From Lepidurus packardi (lineage: Eukaryota > Arthropoda > Branchiopoda > Notostraca > Triopsidae): a DNA stretch of 64,000 nt. Positions 49,751 through 59,301 of the stretch are shown here, in pieces. Below the pieces are notes generated by a model. It saw only the letters and a list, made by a program, of their open reading frames with translations. It had not been told where the DNA came from and did no database searches. Position numbers and translations under genes: made by a program. Location: the NCBI GenBank assembly GCA_023053545.1, contig JAKZAN010000005.1, positions 2,976,001 through 3,040,000 on the forward strand, in the 5' to 3' direction. Every line of letters begins with the position of its first letter. Position 1 is the first letter of the stretch.

Positions 49751-50341
49751 ATGATGCTTGCTCGGACTCTCCCTGTCTCCTCCTTTCTTTCTTTTTCTCA
49801 TGTCACACACATTGAGTTTCTTAAAAATAGCGACCCTTTCCCCTCTTATACTCAATTTAACCAAGCCAATCAGTTCTCTGTCTCTAAACTTCTTCAACAA
49901 TATGGTTATTCTCTACTTTTGGTCTTAAAAGGGGGGTGGGGTGGCTTCGACGTAGCCTGTGGAGTTTATTCTTATGCAAATGAGTTCTTCAGTGCGGCAC
50001 TGCTACGGGCAATGCATGTGTCGAAAGGGGGAAGAAAGCTATGTGTTATAGGATGGACGTGCCCTACGATCCCACCAACTCGCAAACTGAGTCACGCAAT
50101 CGGGTATTTCTTCGCGATAATGACTTCCGCTATTTCTTGTAATAGAATAATGCGCAGTCTAGCATTTCAAATTGTTCGAATTGACGAACACGATAAGGCT
50201 TTTCCCGTCGAAAATCCCAGTTTCATGGGCTATGTTGGATCAATTCATCACCGCCAGAGCCGTTGCTCCTGTCGTTTGCTTGAGCATGCTGTCTTGTTAT
50301 TGGGAAATTTAAAAAAAGAACCCAGTGGAAAGCTTGTTTAA
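49751..50341 (+). CDS. Hypothetical 196-residue open frame, uncertain
   Basis: Frame open from 49640 and with ATG from 49751 (MMLARTLPVSSF...) to TAA at 50339-50341. I do not recognise the protein. Nothing around it looks like a promoter or splice partner, and a shorter frame also runs open on the opposite strand at 49478-49900, so low stop density may explain both. It is longer than expected by chance for this window, which is why it is listed. Confidence 0.2.
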   Translation: MMLARTLPVSSFLSFSHVTHIEFLKNSDPFPSYTQFNQANQFSVSKLLQQYGYSLLLVLKGGWGGFDVACGVYSYANEFFSAALLRAMHVSKGGRKLCVIGWTCPTIPPTRKLSHAIGYFFAIMTSAISCNRIMRSLAFQIVRIDEHDKAFPVENPSFMGYVGSIHHRQSRCSCRLLEHAVLLLGNLKKEPSGKLV

Positions 50342-52775
50342 GGTTCAAAGTGGGAAGCAGCTCCTGTATACATACAAACAACTTATCTAAATAATGGGTC
50401 ACCCTCTCTTGGACTTTTTTTTTCGTAGTCCACAAACAAGGCCGTACAGTAGAACCGGCCTTTACTATGGCGTTTAGGCTAGGGAAGTATAGAACTGTAG
50501 TTGACCCATTGATCAGACGCTATAGCCAGCCATAAGAATGGACAATAGATTACTCTCATATGAGTCATACGAAAAAGGAAATGTTATGTGTCCCCGCTAG
50601 GGCATGGGGGGATTCGACGGGTCCAATGACTCTTGGTGCACGTACTTTCAGCGCATTAACACACATAGGCTCGCAATAATGGATTCTGGTATCGGAAAAC
50701 CGGGACACATTCACATGTTATGGTTGAACTGAGGAATGGATGTTCGCTATTGATGTTCCTTTCTACCTTGTGCACAAGAACGAGACCCTTTTCATCTGCA
50801 AACGAATGGTCGCCCTAATCATCTATTGCGAGTTATGACAGAAAAATTTACGAGATAGTTATGACAAGGAAACCCGGATTTTTGGGGAGGGCAAACGAAC
50901 TCTTGAATAGCTGTGCTTTTCTCTTCTTTCTTATGGTTCTTCTCGTGACCTTTAGCCTCGTGTGACGAAAATATCGTGGGGGAGATTTGAGCTAGGCGTC
51001 GTGACGCCTCATTAAAAAAAGAACCCAGTGCACGATCCATGGGGGTCGCCAAAACGGAACTAGACAATGCCCACATGCCACACATGGCCTGAAAAGCAAG
51101 CTCAAAAGTCAAAGCCCAATCTTACATGGTACATCTGAAGACATCGAATTATTACTTAATTCTCTTTCTGAAGCAAGACAGCTTCAGGTTACTTTAATAA
51201 TCCTCTTCGTTTGAAAGAAGATCCGTCTACGAATAATTAAATTTGTTTAGCTTCCCCGCTATTTTGTTTGTGGATCACTAGCAATGCCAACAATGGACAA
51301 TGATGTTTCTTTACTTACCGAACAAAAGTGAGCGGCTGGGTTTTGGGCAGGTTTTCTGCTGTACGCAGCTGCTGGTAGTCTTATGCAGCAATTACACTTA
51401 AGCGTAGAGTGTGTCCTTCAAAGCGTAGCAACATATTAACGTGCCGTATATACACAGCAGTTTTAACAATGCCTCCGGTTTGGAAGAGCGTCTGAATGGG
51501 AATAAGACTTACAAGGGGGAGACAGCCGAGCGAAATGCCTCGCTTTTGCTTGCATCCAAAGCTTGTAGGATAACGTACCATCCCTTCCCTTGCTGCCTTT
51601 TGGCATGGGCTCGGAAGGGATAAGGGGTGATGGAGGCGGAGTTGAGTTAGGAGTTTAGTATCTGGGAGTTTTACTATATACGCCACCTTGCCTTAACCAA
51701 CGTGGTTCATTTTTCACTCCCAAATGATGTTTTGCGTTGCAGTAAACACATTAAGCATGCCGATCTCCCAGATGGGAAAGCCTTATTGCAACGACAACAT
51801 GCTGTGCTAAGTGAAGAATATCCGCATCCCTTTTCATTACCATTGTTATTATTCGCGAGCGAACCTCTAATAGGCATTAGATTAGATATTGTATCGTTTA
51901 AAATTATTCCGCGTAAATCGTGGTAAGAACTTTCCGAGTAAAAGGTTTCGTTTAGCGTTTATGTTTTGGGTTTATTTTCCGTGACAAATGAGCTTTGTGA
52001 AGTTTTGAAAGACAATATCACAATTGCGGAATTTCACGGAGGGGCGAACCGGATACCGTAAACTAGATATGGATGGGGAAAGCAAGCGAACCTTCTTTAA
52101 TTGCTCTTTGTTTGCAGGTGTGTTGCTGAGCTGCAGCGTTTTGATCAAGGGGTTCGTAACTCCGTGGGTAGGTGTACGAGGGTTAAACTTTTTTTTTAAC
52201 CCAAAGAAATCTTAGGGTTAAACTGTGAAAATTCTGTTAAAAAATTAAAATTTTCGTTTAAAGCTCCTGTATTCCTTAGCTCGGTGTAGGCGAATAGCAT
52301 GAAAATTTTCGGAACAACTTTTTGAGAAAACCAGTGCATTTAATGAACAAATTCTTTTACTGCCATCTTGAGCTTCCTAACAGGTAGTACATAGTAAATG
52401 CACAACTTTTTCCAATGAGTAATAAGTTAGCTATATGCAAGTGAAATTTGCAACTATGAGAAATACGATACCTAAAAATCTGTCCTTTGATTGTGCACTA
52501 GTTGCTAATGAAATAAAAGTTTTGATTTAGTTTGCTTTCCAATCTGACAAGCCGTTTCCGAGAAATCTTGTTCTGAAAGTTTGACTTGATTTGAGACATG
52601 GTGCTGCTACAGCAAACTGTGGTGACAAATTGTACTTTTGAGAAGCAAAACAAGCGTAGCAACTTTGCCGACAATTAGCTATCTATTCCTTTTCTTGCTT
52701 TCTTACGCAAGGCTTTCGCAAAACCATAACAAACATCAGTGCCATTTGTGACTCTTTCCCATCAACAAGCTAAGG

Positions 52776-52964
52776 CAGCGGTTCTCAAACTGTGCGCCGC
52801 GGTAGGCTTGCAGGGGCGCCGCGGAAGATTTCTATAATTGCATAGACGCAGCAATTATATAGACCTAAGGGGCGCCGCGCGAGCTGCGAATACGTTCCGA
52901 CGGGCGCCGCGCGAATTGGGGATACTGTTAGTGCACCGCGAACGAAAAAGTTTGAGAACCCCTG
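52776..52964. mobile_element. hAT-type MITE, copy 2 (nested)
   Basis: 189 bp from CAGCGGTTCTCAAACTG to AGTTTGAGAACCCCTG, flanked by perfect 8-bp target duplications AGCTAAGG (52768-52775 and 52965-52972). Same family as 25391-25573. One GC-rich GGGCGCCGCGCGA segment is duplicated internally relative to that copy. Confidence 0.93.
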
Positions 52965-53002
52965 AGCTAAGGTATACGGGAGCAGTAGAAAGGGTCTTAA
53001 CT

Positions 53003-53066
53003 CAGGGGTTCTCAAACTTGTTCGTTCGCGGTACAGAAACAGTAACCCCCAATTTGCCGCGGCGTC
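53003..53066 (-). mobile_element. hAT-type MITE, truncated copy 3
   Basis: Starts CAGGGGTTCTCAAACTTG and continues with TTCGTTCGCGGTAC, the reverse complement of the right half of the other copies, then loses similarity after the GCCGCGGCG segment. Only one end is present. Confidence 0.8.
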
Positions 53067-53277
53067 AATTACAGAGTTGCAAGGGTTAAAATGTTAAACC
53101 TACTTAAACTGTTAAAAAGTTGAAATTTTTTTAACTGAGGTGGTCAGGGTGTACGAAGTTAAACACGAGTTGCGAACCCCTTGGTTTTGATTCATGGTGG
53201 TGGACATACGTACGCTCTGAAGTCTGACAAACGCGCCAAAAAAAAGGAACAAAACCTACAGCAGGTTATCTAGCAAC

Positions 53278-55420
53278 ATGCGGTATACGGTTTTGGACAA
53301 CAGCAAACAGGTATGTCTACTCGAATTTTTTGTTTGAATTTATGTTGAATGGCAAAATGTGAACGACACTTCTAACAGCGTCAAAACATGCAAGCGCGAA
53401 CCCCACGAGGAAGGCTGGGCTTCGATTCCGCCGCCAAACAATACAGCACACAAATGTCGAAAAAGATGCCCCTCTGGATGTGGCTAATTATTGCTCAAAG
53501 CTTGGGAATCAAGACGCACCCTATGCAAAGACCGATATTGGCTACGATTCTATACGCTATTTCGGTTTTGTCCGCCACGGGTAAGATTTTTTTTTAATTT
53601 ACCCCGATAGGTAAACCGGTTTATGATCAATTCACCTTTCACGCGCTTTTGTGTAGGTTTGATATTTACAACTATTTGGTTCGTAGCGGGGGGTGAAACT
53701 GAACAAGCCGCCTTAGCTGACACCCCCGTCAGTCGTGGTTCTTCGAAAAGCGATATGTTGGATGAAACGATTATGATTGCCGTCACGGTGTCGTGGTGTC
53801 TTTTGGGTCTGTATGCGAACTGTCTGGCTTACCGCTTGTATAGCTCCAGCAGGTTTCTCGAGATGGTTCGTCTCCATGCCAAGGTGCGACAGTTTGAAAG
53901 ATGACATTTTTTAAATTATTTGTAGAGGTTTTCAAGTTCATTTAGCATCTTGCCTTTAGTTTCGATGAATCTAGGGCTAATTAGCTTTTTAAACGTAGAC
54001 CGTCTTGAAAGTGAATGCTGCCTTCCTTATGTTCCTCTTACTGACCGTATTTGTCATCCTGAATAATTACCAAGCTTACAAAGAATGGGTCCTGAATCAA
54101 AACAAGTGTCTTGCTGTTGGGATACATCCTGCCTTATGCCAAATTCGGTTTGCTAGTCTTTGCATGTTCTCAGTCTTCGCCTTATTTTATCACAGTTTAA
54201 TTGGAGTGGTTATCTTTTCTGTTTGCCGAACGCACGTCATAGGTATGTTACTCGGTTTGCACTTCATTCTTTTCTTTTCAGTTACTCATACGCTCTTGTT
54301 TTTATATCTTCGTTAGAAGTGCGTCGTTTTATCAAAGATTTGGAGAAAGAAGCCATAATATACGAGAAGAACCGATTTAGCAATGCTCCTGTTAGCGGTA
54401 AAGGACTTTGTTCTACCAATTCAATCACTTATTCTACTGGCTAATCACATTCTTTTTCTTATATTTTTTTCTTTTTTTATTCTACAGAAACCATGTGGTT
54501 GAGCGATCATGATGCAGATAAGTCATCGGACAGCGACAGTGACAAGTCAAAAGGATCCAAGCCTTCTTCCGTTTATTTGAAACCTGAGGTAAAGTTCGCT
54601 GCGTAGTGTTTGGAAGTGTTTTGTGAATATTCGTTTTTATTTTTTGCCTGCTTAGAACCCAGAGAAACATGTACCTCAAGAAAATGTTATGGACTCAACC
54701 GAACTTAGTTCGACTGCTACGTTGGAACTTAATTGTCCTGCTGGACCTTTACCTGAAAAAGTCATTCCGTCTTGTGAAAATATGGAAATGGAGTACACCA
54801 TGAGCACTGCTGTTATCTTACAACGCTACTGGAAACTCTCAGTAAGAACCGAGCTCGTCTTCCAAAAGCGAAAAGAAAAACGAGTAGATAGTACTGCGTT
54901 TTGATTCCCTTTGTTCTTATTTGTTTTTTAGTGTGCCATGCGCATGGCTTCGTTAACATTCCAACGCTGGACAATGTCGGTGATGACTCTGTCTGTAGCC
55001 TTCGTGGCATTAACTTTAATCAAGTGGTTGTCACACAGTCCACATCCAATTGAAATCGGTGAAGTTGTATTGCCCCTTCTATTACTGCCTTTACTCTGCT
55101 CGGCCTATGCAGAAGTCAACGTGGAAGGTAAACGCCTAGTTAAGGTAAGCTTTAAAGCTATCTCTTCCGTCTCTTTGTTCCATATTTAAGCTCTTGAGTG
55201 TACATATACTGAACGTGCAGCTTATTCTCTTTTGTTGAATCAGTGCATTTGTCCCATGGAAGAGCGTTTGAGTGCCTTATTTGTTATGCACCAAGCGCCG
55301 CCCGAAATGACTGTCTTCGGTGTCCCTTTGTCTTACTCTGCCATTGGGACATTCGCAGCTGGTCTCTTACTGGCCTTTTCTTCGCGCGTAGTCCTGAAAG
55401 AACTTGGAACCAATCCTTAA
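53278..55420 (+). CDS. Multi-pass membrane protein, gustatory-receptor-like
   Basis: Integral membrane protein of 487 residues with about seven hydrophobic segments. Nine exons: 53278-53310, 53379-53580, 53657-53883, 53999-54242, 54317-54397, 54488-54588, 54656-54841, 54932-55144 and 55244-55420. The pattern resembles the insect gustatory/odorant-receptor-like superfamily: short N-terminus, TM pairs, a SVCRTHVIEVRRFIKDLE cytoplasmic helix, a loop, an ILQRYWKLSCAMRMA helix, and a conserved-looking end (PPEMTVFGVPLSYSAIGTF) placed like TM7. The terminal QF-type signature of true GRs is absent, so assignment is tentative. The loop between TM4 and TM5 is unusually long (about 265-360), with an acidic/Ser run (DADKSSDSDSDKSKGSK). 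It could instead be an unrelated 7TM family. The hAT element ending at 53183 lies in its presumed promoter. Confidence 0.6.
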
Positions 55421-56201
55421 AACTTATTAGTTCATTTCAGTGTTTCCTTTATTGTGAGAATCTTTCGTATTCTTAAGCAAGCGGCTTATTTATTTGTGTT
55501 CTAATGTGCCGGGAATTTTTGCTTGCATATTGTTAACTAGCGTCGGTGATTTCCTAGTCTCTCTAAAACCTTCCTGGCAGTACCTTACTTAAAATGTTCC
55601 GATTTTATACGTAGTAGAAACAATACATGGACCTATGAATGTTGCAATTTGTTCGGCGTGTCGGTAATCAACGTGTCTCCTAGTCACCTTTTTTAATTAC
55701 GGGAAATTCTTTCCCAGCTGTTATTGATACTGAAACCTGAGCCGTGTCCTCGTTCCCAGGAATCCAGTGAGAAATCGCGGGTATTTTTTCGTTTTCTGTC
55801 TTTTTATTTGCTCCTTTTTTATGGAACCAAGTTCGTAGCTAAACTACAGTACTAGAGCTCCCTGTAGACTTGTGTCAAAAGTCAAGCTGAGCCTTTGACA
55901 AAAACACGTACTTAAAATTTAATTACAGGCTTCTCGAGAGATAAGAAGTTCGTTGCATGGGGAACGACTTGGCTGTAGTAAGAAAGAGCACAGAAAGTTC
56001 GAAAAAATTTCTACAATTCGCGAGTTTGCCCGGTTCCAGTTTTTTCTGTTCACCCAAGGGCGTTAATGTTTCTTTGGACTTGTGGAGTGAAAGGTAGCGA
56101 AATTCTTAGGTCTTACATTTCGGGAGTGGGCAAAGTTAATTTCCGAGGTGGCGGCCAATCTGAGCACACGAGATTGTCCTAATAAAGGTTGGTCTCTGGG
56201 A
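55421..56201. other. Receptor-like gene to ACE spacer
   Basis: About 0.8 kb, non-coding, including the receptor-like gene's 3' UTR and the ACE upstream region. No further feature supported. Confidence 0.5.
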
Positions 56202-56208
56202 TATAAAG
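56202..56208 (+). promoter_or_regulatory. TATA box of the ACE gene
   Basis: TATAAAG, 60 bp upstream of the ATG at 56268, giving a predicted 5' UTR of about 30-35 nt. Confidence 0.65.
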
Positions 56209-56267
56209 CGGACCGAATTGTAAGATGAGCTGCCATTGTGCCAGCAATCGTACACTAACCAGGAGAG

Positions 56268-58859
56268 ATGGGACAAATTTCAATTATCTTGTCCGTGGTG
56301 TGTTTCATGGTTATTGCCAGCCAGGCCTTGTTACCAGAACTATGTAAGTTAATTTTATTACTTCTCACCTTAAACCTATAAGTGTCCATATATTAGTGAC
56401 TTACTGCACCTATTAATGTTCTTGCTCCAGTGCAATACCGTGATAGGGTTTCGACATGGTTGCGAGACTATAACCGAAATTTGGCGTGGTTTGATCGCCG
56501 AGCTGCGAGTCTTGCTTGGAATATGAGTGTGGAAACGAATCTGCAAACTGTTGCAGATTTACAAGTGAGGACATCCTAAGTCTTGTTTAGACAAACTGTT
56601 GAAAATTCGATAACTTATGGGTAAGCTTCCCGTGTTAGAAATTCGAAATGTGGAGATCCAAGTGGAACAATGTCAAGTGCGGAGAAGTTCGGTCTATTAA
56701 TCCGAAATGGCTTAATCCTGACCAGCAACGTATGCTCAGCCTGATGTGCAGAGGCCCAATACTTACATCTAAGCAAACGAAGTACAATATTTTTTTTAGC
56801 AAGCTCTCCAGTAACAAAGTACAAACCTATTCAGAGAAGTACTAAATTTGCTAACCAAGCTAGAATTGATCTATAATACGGCGCAAGTCGAAGTCAACGG
56901 CAAGGTTTATTCGGGTGAAACCGAAACAATGCGAATCATGGTCGATTCACAGGATTACAATACACTGTTAAAAACTTGGCTAGGCTGGAGAAATTCTATA
57001 GGCCCGCGGGCCCGCCCGCTCTACAGTCAATTAGTCGAAACACTAAATTACGGAGCCGAAGCGAACGGTAACTTTATTTAGCTTATATTAGTGTATTAAT
57101 TCTGAAGGTTGGACCTTTTCGTAAAGGCTATCACGATTTGGGTGAAGCTTGGCGCGAAGAATTAAGGATAAGTAACCTGGAACAAGTTGCTTTTGACATA
57201 TATGAGCGTATACGTCCTCTTTATCAAGAACTACATGCGTTTGTCAGGGGTCATTTGGTTCAATTCTATGGCCCTGATATTGTGGACTCGGAAGGTCCAA
57301 TTCCGGCTCATTTGCTAGGTAAGAAATCGAGAAGTGCGTGGTAGATAAGCATTTATTAGGGTTGTAAAAAATTTTCCCGGTCTTTCACATGTTATCACGC
57401 AAGTATGGGGATACCTGACGCTTCCCTGTTGTCACTAATCTTTCTAAAACACATGGGGGGTTTTTCAAGATTCCCCTTTCCACTCAGCATTAATGATTTT
57501 CCTTGTCACGTAGGAAATATGTGGGCTCAAAATTGGGAACCGTTACTGCGGCCCATGCTACCCAAGAAATATCTTGACAGCATTGATTTCACAGCAATGT
57601 TACGCCGAAATAACTATAGTGTCACTGATATGGTGGCTTTGGCTGAAGACTTCTACGTTTCCATGGGTTTTGCTCCTTTACCAGATAAATTTTGGACCAA
57701 CTCGCAGTTTGTCAAAAGGCCTGACAATCCCAACGGTACATGCCATGGTTCTGCAGCTGACATGTTTGATACGGATGATTTCCGGTATACACAGCCAATC
57801 GTCTTACATTGTCTTTAAATTCCTCTTGTTTAGAATGCTTATTTGCGCTGAAGTAAATGAAGAAGACTTCTATACTATTCATCACGAGATGGGCCACATA
57901 CAGTATTATCGAGCTTATCAGCATCAACCTCCTTTATTCAAGGTACACACGCTTAATTTGTGGATTCATAGAAATTAAGCATCATGTGAACTATTTTTTT
58001 TATAAAGCTGGGAGCCAGTTCGGCCTTCCACGAAGCTGTAGGAGATAGTCTTCTGTATAGCATTTTGTCTCCTTCCCATCGAGCCCGTCTGGGATTCAGT
58101 AGGATTGATCCCCCTCACCCGCGAAGTAAATGAACAGTATTACTCTTCGTTATGTGTGGGTAACCTCCTATGGCCGTGTTTCTCTTCTTTTCATTTAGTA
58201 GCCTCTGAACTTTTTTTGCTACGGCAAGCGCTTGCTAAGATACCGTTGTTGCCATTTAGCCTGTTAGTTGATAAATGGCGCTGGGACGTCTTCAAAGGGA
58301 ATGTGACATCGAATCACTACAACAACGCCTGGTGGGAGCTACGAAAGAACTTGCAAGGTGTAAAACCGGCAGTACCTCGCACGGAACAGGATTTCGACCC
58401 CGCATCTAAGTTTCATATACCAGATAATACGCCTTATATTCGGTAAAATGAAGCTAAAAAACTAATAATAATTGGGCTAAGTAAAACGACATTTCTAGGT
58501 ATTTTTTGAGCGGTGTATTGCAATTACAATTCTTCAAAGGTCTCTGCGAAGCTGCTGGTTACACGTCACCCAGAGTTCCGTTACATGAATGCGATTTGTA
58601 TGGTTCCAAAGCGGCTGGAGCTAAGCTACAGTATAATATTAAAAAATGTCCCCTATCTTAAACTAAGCATATATTTTGTATTAGAGCAATGATGTCGTTA
58701 GGAGCCAGTCGCTCTTGGCAAGACGCGCTATTTGTTATTACTGGGCAGCGCGAAATTAGCGTCTTACCTTTGTTGGAATATTATGCCCCACTTTACGAAT
58801 GGTTAGTGAACGAGAACAAAATTAACAATAGGCACATTGGTTGGACAACCTGCAGCTAG
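56268..58859 (+). CDS. Ance: Secreted single-domain angiotensin-converting enzyme (M2 peptidyl-dipeptidase)
   Basis: Zinc peptidyl-dipeptidase of family M2, removing C-terminal dipeptides from peptides outside the cell; 613 residues. Eleven exons: 56268-56343, 56431-56564, 56639-56781, 56820-57067, 57127-57318, 57514-57784, 57834-57942, 58008-58125, 58199-58442, 58499-58630 and 58685-58859. Residues 1-20 are a signal peptide. The zinc site is complete: HEMGH at 372-376 and the third ligand E400 in FHEAVGD, 28 residues after the first His as in ACE. The substrate-binding KFHIP and the TPYIRY segment are kept, so it should be active, unlike the inactive ACE-like proteins of some invertebrates. 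There is no C-terminal membrane anchor; it ends at IGWTTCS, so the protein should be soluble. The intron between exons 3 and 4 is only 38 nt. Confidence 0.95.
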
Positions 58860-59102
58860 GAGTGGCAATTGCGGTTGATGTCTTCGTTTGATTTTTCTTT
58901 TCAAGTTATCTCCACTCGCACCTTTGTTTAGAATAATACCAGTATAAATATTACTTGCGGGTCCTATAATTTAATATGCTTGGAGCTTTGGTAATACCTG
59001 TAAACCGCTTTATGTATTCTACGCCATAGAGTTTGCAGAAAAATAAATACGACCTTTCTAGCTCTTATTAGCGGAACTTTGGCAGATAAACGTCGTTTTA
59101 AC

Positions 59103-59110
59103 TTTGGCGC
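59103..59110 (+). promoter_or_regulatory. E2F-type site 1
   Basis: TTTGGCGC, an exact match to the E2F/DP consensus TTTSSCGC, about 200 bp upstream of the RFC1 start codon. RFC subunits are known S-phase genes in animals, so an E2F site here is meaningful; occupancy is inference. Confidence 0.6.
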
Positions 59111-59145
59111 GATAATCCTTGGCCCGCCCTTCTTATTTCCGGGGG

Positions 59146-59150
59146 CCAAT
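59146..59150 (+). promoter_or_regulatory. CCAAT box
   Basis: CCAAT in a GGCCAATCAGG context (an NF-Y-like site) between the two E2F-type sites, about 155 bp upstream of the RFC1 ATG. Confidence 0.5.
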
Positions 59151-59179
59151 CAGGTAAAAGCGGAAACGTCGATCTCTGG

Positions 59180-59187
59180 TTTGGCGC
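59180..59187 (+). promoter_or_regulatory. E2F-type site 2
   Basis: TTTGGCGC followed by GCG, a second copy of the same consensus, about 120 bp upstream of the RFC1 ATG and in the same orientation as site 1. Confidence 0.6.
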
Positions 59188-59301
59188 GCGTAGCGTTGCA
59201 AAGATATAAAAGCAACAACAACATATATAGCGTATTCTGTTTTGTGCGTAGCACTGTTTTTCTGAAGCGTGGCATATATATTGTAGTTGTACTCCTGCAA
59301 C

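Larger units (their letters stand above)
52146..53183. mobile_element. Outer hAT-type non-autonomous element, 1038 bp
   Basis: Terminal inverted repeats CAAGGGGTTCGTAACTC (left) and, reversed, CAAGGGGTTCGCAACTC (right). Flanked by perfect 8-bp target duplications GTTTTGAT at 52138-52145 and 53184-53191, the hAT hallmark. Subterminal GGGTTAAAC/TTTAACCC repeats occur at both ends. No transposase frame is present. It contains an inserted 189-bp hAT MITE (52776-52964) and a truncated copy of that MITE in inverse orientation (from 53003). Its right end is 95 bp upstream of the receptor-like gene's start codon. Confidence 0.88.
48995..53277. other. 4.3 kb intergenic region with hAT elements
   Basis: Lies between the divergent LHFPL2 and receptor-like genes. 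The right third is occupied by nested hAT-type elements (52138-53191). An unusually long open frame covers 49640-50341. A pogo-like terminal sequence (TACAGTAGAACCGGCC) stands alone near 50445. The 17-mer AAAAAAAGAACCCAGTG occurs near 50314 and again near 51016. Confidence 0.55.
58860..59301. other. ACE to RFC1 spacer containing the RFC1 promoter
   Basis: 442 bp. The left half is presumably the ACE 3' UTR. The right half is GC-richer and contains a CCAAT box and two E2F-type sites (separate entries). Confidence 0.6.

Noticed and set aside
58126-58198. Frame that runs open through this ACE intron
   Set aside because: It is in the wrong phase relative to exon 8. The join CGA A|TA GCC restores the family length between the barrel helices, so the open frame in the intron is chance.
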